A DNA stretch of 64,000 nucleotides. Source: Pseudomonadota bacterium. Its GTDB lineage: Bacteria > Pseudomonadota > Gammaproteobacteria > Steroidobacterales > Steroidobacteraceae. Where the stretch lies: contig JADIYJ010000006.1 of assembly GCA_016705325.1 (NCBI GenBank), positions 62,001 to 126,000 on the forward strand. Direction: 5' to 3'. Both the position numbers and the translations under genes were made by a program. The notes beneath the pieces were generated by a model, which did not search any database, was not told where the DNA came from, and saw nothing but the letters and a program-made list of their open reading frames with translations. Positions 48,970-58,133 of this stretch are shown here, piece after piece. Positions within the stretch are counted from its first letter, which is position 1. Each line of letters starts with the position of its first letter.

Positions 48970-50263
48970 GACATGCGGAGCCAGCGGGTTCCCGGCATCG
49001 GCCGCCGCGTAGCCGCGGCAGTGGGTCGATTCAGCGGTCGCGTTCGTCATTTGCATTCCTGCGGGGCGGCAGCGGGGGTCGAACCGGGTACTCTGGAATC
49101 CAGTGCCGGATCACAGCCGGATTTCCAGATCATGGACAGGTGGACGGCGGATACCTGCAGCGCAGGAACTGGCCGATGCTGCTGCGTTAGGATTTCAACT
49201 CTCTCCACCTGTTGGATTGCGCATGAACCCGCTTCGCCGCTCCCTTGTCCTCACCGTCATCGCACTGCTGACCGCCTGTGCGGGCAACCCCCTGCCGGGG
49301 CAAGTCCCCGCCCGCAGGCCCGCGTCGACGGGGTTGGGCGGCACCGTCGCAATGCCGGACTCGTTCAGCGCCGACGTCGCGGCGCGCATCCTGTCGGCCG
49401 GGGGCAACGCCGTTGACGCAGCCGTGGCAGGCGCCCTGGTGCTGGCCGTGACCTACCCGGAAGCCGGCAACCTTGGCGGAGGCGGCTTCATGCTGACTTA
49501 CGTCGATGGCGCCGCGCAGTTCCTCGACTACCGCGAGACGGCGCCCGCGGCCGCCACGCGCGACATGTACCTCGATGCCACCGGTGAAGTGATCGAAGGC
49601 TCGAGCCTGACGGGACATCGCGCTGTCGGTGTGCCCGGCACCGTAGCGGGGCTCTGGGCAGCGCATCAGCGTTACGGGCGGCTGCCGTGGCGCGACGTGA
49701 TCGAGCCCGCGGTGCAGCTCGCGCAGGGTGGGTTCCACGTTCCACCCCTGTTGGCTGAGCGGGCCAGGGCAGAACAGCCGCGCTTCGAGCGCACCAACTT
49801 CGCGCAGTATTTTGGCGGACTGCGCAATGGTGCCTGGTTCCGGCAGCCCGAACTTGCCGCGACCCTCAAGCGAATTCAGAACTCCGGTCCTGGAGGTTTC
49901 TACGAGGGACAGACGGCGGCCCTGATCGTCCGCGAGATGCAGCGCGGTGGCGGGTTGATCACGCGGCACGACCTGAGCACGTACGCCGCCGTGTGGCGTG
50001 CGCCGCTGCGCAGCACGTGGCGCGACCAGACGCTGTTGTCGTCGCCACCCCCGAGTTCCGGCGGCTTTGCGCTGCTGCAGTTCCTGGGAATGAAGGACGC
50101 GCGAGCCGTCGACTTCGAGGGCATTGCGCACAATTCACCCCAGTACGTGCACCTCGTGGCCGAGATCGCCAAGCGCGTGTACGCAGACCGTGCCGAGTAT
50201 GCGGGCGACCCGGCATTCGTCGACGTGCCGATCGCCCGGCTGGTGGATCCGTCCTACCCCGCC

Positions 50264-50437
<174 letters not shown>

Positions 50438-50689
50438 CTGGCTTCCGCACAACGAGATGGACGACTTCAGCGCCAAGGCGGGCGTGCCGAACGCGTATGG
50501 ATTGCTCGGCGGCGACGCGAACGCGATCCAGCCCGGCAAACGCATGTTGTCGTCGATGTCGCCGACAATCCTGCTCGACCGGGACGGACGGGTCGCGATG
50601 GTGGTGGGCTCGATGGGCGGCTCGACCATCATCAGCGGCGTGTTCCAGGTTCTGGTCGACGTCGTCGACTATCGCATGAGCGCACAGGA

Positions 50690-50766
50690 GGGGGGGGGCG
50701 CCCCGCGGCTCCCCCACCGGGGGCGGCCGCGCAAATTCTGACCTCTGGGGGCGGCCGCGCCCCCAG
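50690..50766. other. Second G/C-tract segment in GGT
   Basis: Nine Gs at 50690-50698 and then GGGGGCGGCCGCG blocks break the GGT frame at the point where VDYRMSAQE should continue to the conserved C-terminal region. Two near-identical GGGGGCGGCCGCGC strings occur at about 50719 and 50747. Likely the same artefact. Confidence 0.6.
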
Positions 50767-51094
50767 CCACCTGCGGGGTTGTGGAACCGCACGATTGGCC
50801 GCTGGGAGACGTGCAGCTCATCGTTCGCACTCAGGCTGGCTGGGATGCCGCGTCCGACCCGCGCGGCCGCGGCGAGGTGCGCCGGTTGCCGTGAACCGTG
50901 AACCGTGCATCATTCTGCAGCAACCAGGCTGGATGTTTCTGCACTGTTGCGGATCTAATACATTGGCGTATATTCAAGCCGTAGGCGGCTGATTCTTCAC
51001 GGTTTTTACTTATCGCACCGATTTGTAGATCGAGGATTAAGAGTCGCTTCTAGTGGATTGAAAAACAATAGCTTTCTGATGTCAGGGGCGTGCG

Positions 51095-51490
51095 ATGACG
51101 GCACATTCGGACGACTTTCATGCGGCGCTGGAAGTGCTGGTTGGCACGGGTCCGGTGAAGCAACGCCTGGTCGATGCCTACCGGCGCCACCTGGCATTGC
51201 TGCGCGAGCAGGACCTGCCGGACGCGGTCCGCGAGCTCTTCACCACGCTGCGGACAGCCATGCATGAAGCGCCTGCTGCCGGTGGCATGACTGCTCCCGA
51301 AGCCTCTGCCCGCAAGATGTCGGAAAAGGACGCAGCGGAACACGCGGCTGCGATCCTGGAAATGTTCACGATACTTTCGGCGTTGGATGAAAGCGAAAGC
51401 GCGCCCCGCCTGCGCATCGTCGCGAACGGCGACGACGATACACTTACGCAAGACTTGTTCGAAGTCCCGGCCTTCCTCAGTCGAGCTTGA
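51095..51490 (+). CDS. Hypothetical 131-residue protein
   Basis: A soluble, helical-looking protein with no family I recognise (MTAHSDDFHAALEVLVGTGP start, LREQDLPDAVRELFTTLRTAMHEAPAA, then KDAAEHAAAILEMFTILSALDE). No signal peptide or membrane segment. Its 3' end overlaps the 3' end of the TIR-like gene by 14 bases on the other strand. The 200-base gap upstream is AT-rich and may hold its promoter; a ribosome site GGGGCG precedes the start. Confidence 0.6.
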   Translation: MTAHSDDFHAALEVLVGTGPVKQRLVDAYRRHLALLREQDLPDAVRELFTTLRTAMHEAPAAGGMTAPEASARKMSEKDAAEHAAAILEMFTILSALDESESAPRLRIVANGDDDTLTQDLFEVPAFLSRA

Positions 51491-51938
51491 ATTCGATCAT
51501 GTCGAAGCGAGTCGTTTCTTCGTGGCGCGCCTCCCGTTTGATCGCATCGATCAACTGGCGCTGATCCCAGGGCACGACGTCGTCCGCCAGTTCCTGCACC
51601 GCCGGGGCAATCGTGTCCGTCCCGCCGAACGGCTCCAGCACGATGATCGGCTTGTCGAACGCCTTGGCGCAGTGCATCTGGAACTCGACCCAGTCCACGT
51701 TCCTGCGGTATAGCGAGGCCGGCAGGATCACCACCTCGGCCTCGACGATCTGCTTGCGCAACGACTCGCGCAACACCTCCTTTTCGCCCGACGGACGTGC
51801 CTCCGGCGTGCTGGTGTTGCGATAGAAGAAGTTGGAGCCACTTTCGACGTACTCGAAAATCCGGTGGTAATCCTCGTCCTCCACCCATACGTGGCAGACG
51901 AACAGCCGGATCGGGTTCTGCTGGGTGATGCTATTCAT
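51477..51938 (-). CDS. TIR-like (DUF1863/MTH538) domain protein
   Basis: A 153-residue stand-alone domain. Seen: IRLFVCHVWVEDEDYHRIFEYVE (strand A region), FFYRNTSTPEARPSGEKEVLRESLRKQIVEAEVVILPASLYRRNVDWVEFQMHCAKAFDKPIIVL-like pattern with tandem strands and the PASLYRRNVDWVEFQ stretch. It fits the MTH538 TIR-like family, which includes ThsB-type Thoeris proteins; the W-V-E-F motif holds the usual catalytic-position Glu. No ThsA-type partner is adjacent. A defence or signalling role is possible but unshown. It is divergent from the EEP gene. Confidence 0.7.
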   Translation of the reverse strand: MNSITQQNPIRLFVCHVWVEDEDYHRIFEYVESGSNFFYRNTSTPEARPSGEKEVLRESLRKQIVEAEVVILPASLYRRNVDWVEFQMHCAKAFDKPIIVLEPFGGTDTIAPAVQELADDVVPWDQRQLIDAIKREARHEETTRFDMIEFKLD

Positions 51939-52038
51939 GGAGCCTCCGTCGACATCCTTGCTCCCGCACGAGTGCCGATAGTCTAGCCTAGTGCATTCGG
52001 TTCCGGATCAGCGTCCAGACCCGTAGAATTGAGGTCTG

Positions 52039-52776
52039 ATGCGCTTTCTTCTTTATAACATCCGCTACGCCACGGGCACCGGCGCCGCTTTCCACCTGCC
52101 AGTCCCGGGCGCCGGCTACCTCCGCAGCGACAAACGCGTGCTGGCCGGAATCACCCGCTTCATCAAGGGGCAGGACCCGGACATCGTGGGTCTGATCGAG
52201 ATCGACACCGGCTCGATCCGCACCGGCAAGGTCAACCAGGCAGAGGTGATTGCCGACTCGCTCGGGCATTACTCGATCTACCAGTGCAAGTACGGTGCGA
52301 ATTCGTTCAACACGTTCGTGCCGATCCTGAACAAGCAGTCCAACGCCTTCCTGGCGGCGCCGCGCGTCGAGGGCGAACGCTTCCACTACTTCGACACCGG
52401 CATCAAGCGCCTGATCATCGAGCTCGAACTCGACGAAGTCTGCGTCTTCCTGGTCCACCTCTCCCTCAAGTTCCGGCACCGTCATGCACAGCTGCGACAG
52501 GTGTTCGAGCTCGTGAAGCGCTCGGCCAAGCCGGTGATCGTCGCCGGCGACTTCAACACGTTCTGGGGCGAGCACGAGATGTCGCTGTTCATGGAAGCGA
52601 GCGGACTGCGCAGCGCCAACGTCCCGGGCCTGCCGTCGTATCCAGCGCGCAAGCCGCGCATGGAACTCGACTTCATCCTGTACTCGAAAGGCATCGAGAT
52701 CGACTCGTTCGTGATCCCCGAGGTCACGTTTTCCGACCACCGGCCGCTGGTCTGCGATTTCCACGTCACCGGCTGA
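52039..52776 (+). CDS. Endonuclease/exonuclease/phosphatase (EEP) family protein
   Basis: A 245-residue metal-dependent hydrolase of the EEP superfamily (DNase I/AP endonuclease/inositol phosphatase fold). The motifs are LLYNIRYATG, VGLIEIDTGS (metal Glu), VAGDFNTFWGEHE (Asp and Asn), MELDFILYSKG and FSDHRPLVCDF (terminal Asp-His). No signal peptide, so it is cytoplasmic. The substrate could be DNA, RNA or a phosphoester. GAGG lies just upstream of ATG 52039. The next gene, a FadB-like enzyme, starts 30 bases later. Confidence 0.85.
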   Translation: MRFLLYNIRYATGTGAAFHLPVPGAGYLRSDKRVLAGITRFIKGQDPDIVGLIEIDTGSIRTGKVNQAEVIADSLGHYSIYQCKYGANSFNTFVPILNKQSNAFLAAPRVEGERFHYFDTGIKRLIIELELDEVCVFLVHLSLKFRHRHAQLRQVFELVKRSAKPVIVAGDFNTFWGEHEMSLFMEASGLRSANVPGLPSYPARKPRMELDFILYSKGIEIDSFVIPEVTFSDHRPLVCDFHVTG

Positions 52777-52806
52777 TCCCCGGTCCGCGTGGTTCATGGA
52801 GAACCG

Positions 52807-54864
52807 ATGAGCATTGCCGCGAATGCCTCGCCATCACGCCAGTGGACGCTCGAGATCGATGCGGATCGTGTCGCCTGGCTCACCTTCGACAAACCCGGCG
52901 CCAACGCCAACTCGCTCTCGCGCGCCGCGATGGAAGAACTCGACGAGCGCCTGCGCGAGACCGAACTGCTGCGGCCTGCCGGCCTGGTCATCCGTTCCGG
53001 CAAGAGCGGCTTCATTGCGGGCGCCGACGTCTCCGAATTCGGCCAGGTGCGCGAGCCGTCTGCGGCCGTGCCATCGATCCGTGCGGCGCACGGGGTACTG
53101 CAGCGGCTGGAAGACCTGCCCTTTCCCACCGTCGCTGCCATCAACGGCTACTGCCTCGGCGGCGGGCTCGAACTCGCCATGGCCTGTCGTCATCGCGTCT
53201 GTGCCAACGATCCGAAGGTCACATTGGGCCTGCCGGAAGTGATGCTTGGCATTCATCCGGGTTTCGGCGGCACCGTGCGCGCGGTGCGGCTGGCAGGTGT
53301 GGCGACGGCGATGGACCTGATGCTCACGGGCAAGAACCTGCGCCCGGACAAGGCGCTGCAGGCCGGACTGATCGACCAGGTCGTTCCAGCTGGACAGTTG
53401 CTTGACGCCGCGAGACAGCTGGCGCTGCGTCCACGCAGGCGCCGCCAGGCGCCGTTGAGCAGCCGCGTGCTGAACCTGCCATTCGTACGCGGTCTGGTGG
53501 CCGGCAGGATCGAGCGCCAGGTGCGCCGACGAGCACGCAGGGAACATTACCCCGCCCCGTACGCGATCGTGGATCTCTGGCGCCGCCACGGCGCGAGTCC
53601 GCGTACGGGTTACGAAGCCGAAGCCCAGTCGGTTGCACGGCTCGTCTGCAGCTCCACCTCGCGCAACCTCGTGCGCGCATTCTTCCTGCAGGAAAGGCTG
53701 AAGGGCCTGGGTGGCAGGGAACTGCCGACGGGCGGCCACGTGCACGTAATCGGCGCAGGCGTCATGGGCGGCGACATCGCTGCGTGGTGTGCGCTCCGCG
53801 GCTTCACCGTGACGCTGCAAGACCGTGGCGAGGAGTTCGTGCAACCCGCTCTTGACCGAGCGCGCGCCTTCCTCGAGAAACGCAGCCGCGTTCCCGGCAA
53901 GGCCACCGAGCAGATGGCGCGCCTGCAGGCGGACGTGGCAGGCCGCGGCGTCGACAGCGCTGACGTGGTGATCGAGGCCATCTACGAAAACGCCGAGGCG
54001 AAGCGTCAACTGTACGCGCGCATCGAGCCCCGGTTGAAACCCGGCGCAATCCTCGCCACCAACACCTCGAGCCTCATGCTCGAGCCGCTCGCGGAAGGAC
54101 TCGCGGTGCCGGGCCGACTCGTCGGCCTGCACTTCTTCAACCCGGTCGCGCAGATGTCACTGGTCGAGGTGATCGAATCGGCCGCAACCGAGCCGCAGGC
54201 CCTTGCCGCTGCGCTCGCCTTCACGCGAGCCATCGACAAGCTGCCGCTGCCCTGCCGCAGCGCACCTGGCTTCCTGGTAAACCGGGTGCTGATGCCGTAC
54301 ATGACGGAAGCGATGCTCGCTGCCGGCGCGGGGGTGCCGCTCGCCACGATCGACGAGGTCGCCATGCAGTTCGGCATGCCGATGGGTCCCATCGAGCTGG
54401 CGGATATCGTCGGCCTCGACGTGTGCCTGCACGTCGGCCGCATTCTATCGACGGCCTTCGGTGGACCTGCGCCTGACGCCGTGGCCGCGCTGGTCGCAGC
54501 CGGCAAGCTCGGCAGGAAGACCGGCCAGGGTCTCTATGAATGGCGCGATGGCAAGGCGGTAAAGCCACCGGTCGACCCCGCTGCACGTGCCCCAGACGAT
54601 CTGGAAGACCGCCTCATGCTGGCAATGGTCAACGAAGCCATGGCCGTGCTGCGGGAAGGCGTGGTGGCGGACGAAGACCTCATCGATGCCGGTGTGATAT
54701 TCGGTTCAGGCTTCGCCCCGTTCCGCGGCGGGCCGTTGCGTTACGCGCGGGAACGTGGCGTCGAGGACGTGGTGGCGCGCCTCGAGGCGCTGGCCTCGAA
54801 GTACGGCGACAGGTTCAGGCCGGACCCGGGCTGGGCGAGTTTCGGCGAGGCTGGCGCGCCGTGA
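52807..54864 (+). CDS. Bifunctional enoyl-CoA hydratase / 3-hydroxyacyl-CoA dehydrogenase
   Basis: A 685-residue FadB/FadJ-type fatty-acid oxidation enzyme. Residues ~10-190 are the crotonase: GFIAGADVSEFG, NGYCLGGGLELAMACRHRV and GLPEVMLGIHPGFGG, with both catalytic glutamates (LE and PE). From residue ~310 is the NAD-binding domain (VIGAGVMGGDIAAWCALRG), then HFFNPV (catalytic His) and the C-terminal dehydrogenase repeats. It hydrates enoyl-CoA and oxidises the hydroxyl. ATG 52807 follows GGAG. No thiolase gene (fadA) follows; the next gene is a regulator-like protein. Together with the methylmalonyl operon it supports growth on odd-chain or branched acyl groups. Confidence 0.92.
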   Translation: MSIAANASPSRQWTLEIDADRVAWLTFDKPGANANSLSRAAMEELDERLRETELLRPAGLVIRSGKSGFIAGADVSEFGQVREPSAAVPSIRAAHGVLQRLEDLPFPTVAAINGYCLGGGLELAMACRHRVCANDPKVTLGLPEVMLGIHPGFGGTVRAVRLAGVATAMDLMLTGKNLRPDKALQAGLIDQVVPAGQLLDAARQLALRPRRRRQAPLSSRVLNLPFVRGLVAGRIERQVRRRARREHYPAPYAIVDLWRRHGASPRTGYEAEAQSVARLVCSSTSRNLVRAFFLQERLKGLGGRELPTGGHVHVIGAGVMGGDIAAWCALRGFTVTLQDRGEEFVQPALDRARAFLEKRSRVPGKATEQMARLQADVAGRGVDSADVVIEAIYENAEAKRQLYARIEPRLKPGAILATNTSSLMLEPLAEGLAVPGRLVGLHFFNPVAQMSLVEVIESAATEPQALAAALAFTRAIDKLPLPCRSAPGFLVNRVLMPYMTEAMLAAGAGVPLATIDEVAMQFGMPMGPIELADIVGLDVCLHVGRILSTAFGGPAPDAVAALVAAGKLGRKTGQGLYEWRDGKAVKPPVDPAARAPDDLEDRLMLAMVNEAMAVLREGVVADEDLIDAGVIFGSGFAPFRGGPLRYARERGVEDVVARLEALASKYGDRFRPDPGWASFGEAGAP

Positions 54865-54895
54865 TACCATCCTTCACCTTTTGCAGCCATCCTTC

Positions 54896-55987
54896 ATGAG
54901 CAGCGATCCCAACCCCGTCGAACTGAGAGTCCTGCGCGCGTTTTCGCCGCTCGACGGGCTCAAGAAAGAGAACCTCGCGGCGCTCGCGCGCAAGACCGCC
55001 ATTCGCGAACTGCCGCAAGGCCGCGTGCTGTTCAAGGAAGGCGACAAGGAGAAGCGGACGTACTACCTCGCGAGCGGCGAGGTCGAACTGCTGTCGAACG
55101 GTCGCGTCATCGGCATGATCCACGGGGGCACGAGCGACGCACGCCATCCACTCGCACCGATCCTGCCGCGCCACTGCACGGCACGGGTGGCCTCCGACAA
55201 GATCGAGTACCTGTCCATCGACAGCGACCTGCTCGACGTCCTCATCACCTGGGACCAGACGGGAATCTACGAAGTCGGCGAACTGGGCGCCAGCAACGCA
55301 TCGTCGGACGACTGGATGACCATGCTGCTGCAGAGCCGGGCATTCCACCGCATTCCGCCAGCCAACCTGCAGGCCGTGTTCCTGCGCCTGCAGCGGATGA
55401 ATTACTCGGCGGGCGACGTGGTGATCCGCCAGGGCGAGGAAGGCGACTTCTTCTACGTGATCGTCTCGGGCCGTTGCTCCGTGAGCCGCGAGACGCCGCT
55501 CAACCGCGAGGGAATCCGCCTCGCGGAACTGGGCATCGGCGAGACCTTCGGTGAGGAAGCGCTGATCTCCGGTGCCACGCGCAATGCCACGGTCACGATG
55601 CTGACCGACGGCGTGCTGATGCGCCTCGCCAAGGACGATTTCAACACCCTGCTCAACGAGCCGATGCTGCAGTGGGTCGACTACGACCAGGGCCTGCAGA
55701 TCGTGGCGAAGGGCGGCACCTGGCTCGACGTGCGCCTGCCGAGTGAATACGAGCACTGGCACCTGGAGCCGTCGCTCAACGTGCCGCTCTATTTCATCCG
55801 CCTGAAGATCAAGACGCTCGATCCGGCGATCCGCTACGTCGTGGTCTGCGACAACGGCCGTCGCAGCTCTGCCGCGGCCTACATCCTGAGCGAACGGGGC
55901 TTCGATACGTACGTGTTGCAGGGCGGCATTGCCACCACCGGTCTCGCCGATACGCTGAGCAGGACGGGGGCGGCGATCAGTGATTAG
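54896..55987 (+). CDS. Cyclic nucleotide-binding and rhodanese domain protein
   Basis: A 363-residue protein in three parts. Residues ~10-115 are a cNMP-binding-like beta-barrel (LFKEGDKEKRTYYLASGEVELL), and residues ~145-255 a clearer one (VVIRQGEEGDFFYVIVSGRCSV...IGETFGEEALISGATRNATVTML). Residues ~265-360 are a rhodanese with the active-site loop CDNGRRSSAAA, catalytic Cys in CxxGRRS. It has no DNA-binding domain. It would respond to cAMP or cGMP, or a related ligand, and bind or transfer sulfur. It starts 32 bases after the FadB-like stop and converges on the PilZ gene, so a signalling pair is plausible. Confidence 0.87.
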   Translation: MSSDPNPVELRVLRAFSPLDGLKKENLAALARKTAIRELPQGRVLFKEGDKEKRTYYLASGEVELLSNGRVIGMIHGGTSDARHPLAPILPRHCTARVASDKIEYLSIDSDLLDVLITWDQTGIYEVGELGASNASSDDWMTMLLQSRAFHRIPPANLQAVFLRLQRMNYSAGDVVIRQGEEGDFFYVIVSGRCSVSRETPLNREGIRLAELGIGETFGEEALISGATRNATVTMLTDGVLMRLAKDDFNTLLNEPMLQWVDYDQGLQIVAKGGTWLDVRLPSEYEHWHLEPSLNVPLYFIRLKIKTLDPAIRYVVVCDNGRRSSAAAYILSERGFDTYVLQGGIATTGLADTLSRTGAAISD

Positions 55988-56024
55988 GCGGGAGAGGCGG
56001 CAATGCCCCGGCCTTCCTTCTGGA

Positions 56025-56052
56025 CTAATCACTATTCACTAATCACTACTCA
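56025..56052. repeat. Two 14-base direct repeats after the rhodanese gene
   Basis: CTAATCACTATTCA (56025-56038) is followed directly by CTAATCACTACTCA (56039-56052), with one difference. AGTGATTAG at 55979-55987, over the stop of the rhodanese gene, is inverse to the CTAATCACT of either copy, so alternative stem-loops may form between the two converging genes and stop transcription. Confidence 0.5.
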
Positions 56053-56415
56053 CTACATCGTGTGAGTGGGCTTGTCGCCGCCGAGCGCGCCGGCGAGATA
56101 GGCCTCGATCTTGCGCTGCGTGTTACCGCGATCCTGCTCGCTGAACTGCACGCCAATGCCGGCCGTTCGCTTGCCCTGCGCACCTTTGGGTGTCATCCAG
56201 ATAACGCGCCCGGCGACCGGCAGCTTTTCATCCTCGCCCATCAGGTTGAGCAGCATGAACACCTCGTCACCGAGGCGGTAGTTGCTGCTCGTCGGAATGA
56301 AGAGTCCGCCGTTTTTCACGAACGGCATGTAAGCGAGGTACAGCGCGCTCTTGTCCTTGATGGTGAGCGTCAGCAGGCCAGGCTTGTTCGGTTGTCGCGC
56401 GGGGGCGGGGCTCAT
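56053..56415 (-). CDS. pilZ: PilZ-domain protein, type IV pilus biogenesis
   Basis: A 120-residue protein close to PilZ of Pseudomonas and Xanthomonas. It has LTLTIKDKSALYLAYMPFVKNGGLFIPT, then GDEVFMLLNLMGEDEKLPVAGRVIWMTPKG and RTAGIGVQF. As in true PilZ, the RxxxR and D/NxSxxG c-di-GMP motifs are absent or weak (NGGLFIP in place), so it likely does not bind c-di-GMP but acts in pilus assembly. It follows holB in the minus-strand operon, 21 bases after its stop. This holB-pilZ order is common in gammaproteobacteria. Confidence 0.88.
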   Translation of the reverse strand: MSPAPARQPNKPGLLTLTIKDKSALYLAYMPFVKNGGLFIPTSSNYRLGDEVFMLLNLMGEDEKLPVAGRVIWMTPKGAQGKRTAGIGVQFSEQDRGNTQRKIEAYLAGALGGDKPTHTM

Positions 56416-56436
56416 TACGACCTTCTCAGTGCTCCA

Positions 56437-57480
56437 TCAGCGGGCCGACGCCGCGGCTCGCAATTCGAGCAGCAGGGATTCGACCACGAGGGGCGCGGAT
56501 ACCGGGCCTTCGAGCAGGCTGCGGGCCTCGCGCAGGCGATCCAATACCTGGAACGCCCTGGTTATGTTCAACTCGGCCGCCGCCCTTTGCAAGTGCGAAC
56601 CGGTGCCAAACGTGAGGGGACTCTCATTGACGACCCCGGTCGCGGCCCGGACGACGGCCACGAGCCACGCCTCCAGCCAGTCCAGGCGCGTCGGCAGCCC
56701 CGCGCCTTGCATGTCGGCGGCGGCGCGCGTGACCTCGATCCGGCCGTCCAGGAATGCTTCGAGCAGTCCCGCCATCTGTTCTTCGAGACCCGCGAAATGC
56801 GGCGCCAGCGCGAGCGCCTTGAGCGGCGAACCTCCGGCCACGACAAGCAAGCGCGATGGCGGCACGCTGCCGAGGGTCTCTGTCAGCCAGCACAGCGCCA
56901 GCGAATTCTCGGGGCGCGCCACCTCGATGCGCTGGCACCGACTGCGGAGCGTGGGCAGCAGTGCCGACGGCCGCGCAGTGACCAGCACCAGCACGGTGCG
57001 AGGCGACGGTTCCTCTAGCGTCTTGAGCAACGCGTTCTGTGCCGACGGTGTCATCTTCTCGGCCGGCGCGATCACCGCCACCCGGTAGCCACGCCGCATG
57101 CTCGTCATCGAGAGTTGCTCGCAGACCTCGCGTACCTGATCAACGCCGATCGACTTCCTGTCGTCAGGGATGCGTAACCTGTGCAGGTCGGGGTGCGTCC
57201 CGGCCTTGCTCAGCAGGCACTCGGCACACTCGCCGCAGGCCACGAGGCGCTCGCCGCGGCCCGTGCAGAACAAGGCTGCTGCCAGCGCGGAGGCGAAGCG
57301 CTCCTTGCCGACGCCGGCCGGTCCCTGCAGCAGCAATCCATGCGACAGGCGCTGCGAGGCCACCGCGGCTGTCAGCTTGTCACATGCGAACTCATGCCAT
57401 GGCAGCAGGTCGATCGGCAGCGGCGCGAAATCCTGGTCGCTGGCGCCGCCAGTGGGGTCGTCGTCCGCGTCCTGGCTCAT
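56437..57480 (-). CDS. holB: DNA polymerase III delta-prime subunit
   Basis: A 347-residue clamp-loader subunit. Seen: SHGLLLQGPAGVGKERFASALA (P-loop-like), the zinc cluster in CGECAECLLSKAGTHPD, VRVIAPAEKMTPSAQNALLKTLEEPSP-type helix with ALLKTLEEPSPRTVLVLVT, and LRSRCQRIEV. It loads the beta clamp on DNA together with DnaX and HolA. The stop-start overlap with tmk (ATGA) shows coupling. Length fits the family. Confidence 0.93.
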   Translation of the reverse strand: MSQDADDDPTGGASDQDFAPLPIDLLPWHEFACDKLTAAVASQRLSHGLLLQGPAGVGKERFASALAAALFCTGRGERLVACGECAECLLSKAGTHPDLHRLRIPDDRKSIGVDQVREVCEQLSMTSMRRGYRVAVIAPAEKMTPSAQNALLKTLEEPSPRTVLVLVTARPSALLPTLRSRCQRIEVARPENSLALCWLTETLGSVPPSRLLVVAGGSPLKALALAPHFAGLEEQMAGLLEAFLDGRIEVTRAAADMQGAGLPTRLDWLEAWLVAVVRAATGVVNESPLTFGTGSHLQRAAAELNITRAFQVLDRLREARSLLEGPVSAPLVVESLLLELRAAASAR

Positions 57481-58133
57481 CGCGACGGCGCCTGAGTGAC
57501 GAGCAGCGGCTGCAAGGCTGCGCGGATGGCCAGTTCGACGCGCTCGAGCGCGCCGGTCGCGTCGATGATGCGGAAGCGTGCCGATTCCTGTGCAGCGCGC
57601 CGCAGATAATTCTGCCGTACACGCTCGAAGAATTCGGCGCGCTCGGACTCGAACCGATCAGGCCCATCGGTGCCGTTGCGCGCCCGCGCGCGTGCCAGGC
57701 CGACGGCGACGGGCGCGTCGAGCAACACGGTGAGATCGGGCTGGCGCTGCGGATGCACGATACGCACCAGCGCATCGATGTCCGCTGCGGGCAAGCCGCG
57801 GCCGCCACCCTGGTAGGCGTAGGTGGCATCGGTGAACCGGTCGCACAGCACCCACGCACCCCGCGCCACGGCCGGTTCGATCAGGTTGGCGAGGTGGCTC
57901 GCGCGCGCCGCGAACATCAGCAGCAGTTCGCACGATTGCGGCATGGGCTCGGCGGTGCGCTCGAGCAGGATGCGGCGCAACTGTTCTGCCCTCGGTGTGC
58001 CACCCGGCTCGCGCGTCGGCACGACATCGACGCCCTCTGCTTGCAGCCAGGCAGCTGCGCGCCTGATCTGTGTCGACTTGCCAACGCCCTCGCCGCCTTC
58101 GAACGTGATGAACCTGCCCTGCACGTTGCTCAA
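57477..58133 (-). CDS. tmk: Thymidylate kinase
   Basis: A 218-residue kinase that phosphorylates dTMP to dTDP. It has the P-loop FEGGEGVGKSTQ, the REPGGTPRAE nucleotide loop, the CDRFTDATYAYQGGGRGL substrate motif (DRx) and a lid with RARNGTDGPDRFE. It is coupled to mltG upstream and holB downstream by four-base overlaps, so mltG-tmk-holB form one unit. Identification is firm. Confidence 0.95.
   Translation of the reverse strand: MSNVQGRFITFEGGEGVGKSTQIRRAAAWLQAEGVDVVPTREPGGTPRAEQLRRILLERTAEPMPQSCELLLMFAARASHLANLIEPAVARGAWVLCDRFTDATYAYQGGGRGLPAADIDALVRIVHPQRQPDLTVLLDAPVAVGLARARARNGTDGPDRFESERAEFFERVRQNYLRRAAQESARFRIIDATGALERVELAIRAALQPLLVTQAPSR

Noticed and set aside
49103..49222. Earlier GTG/ATG start for the GGT gene
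   Set aside because: The signal peptide begins at 49223 and the upstream residues do not resemble an export signal.
50894..51004. AACCGTGAA and TTCACGGTT inverted pair with a T-run as a GGT terminator
   Set aside because: The arms are more than 90 bases apart, too far for a terminator hairpin.
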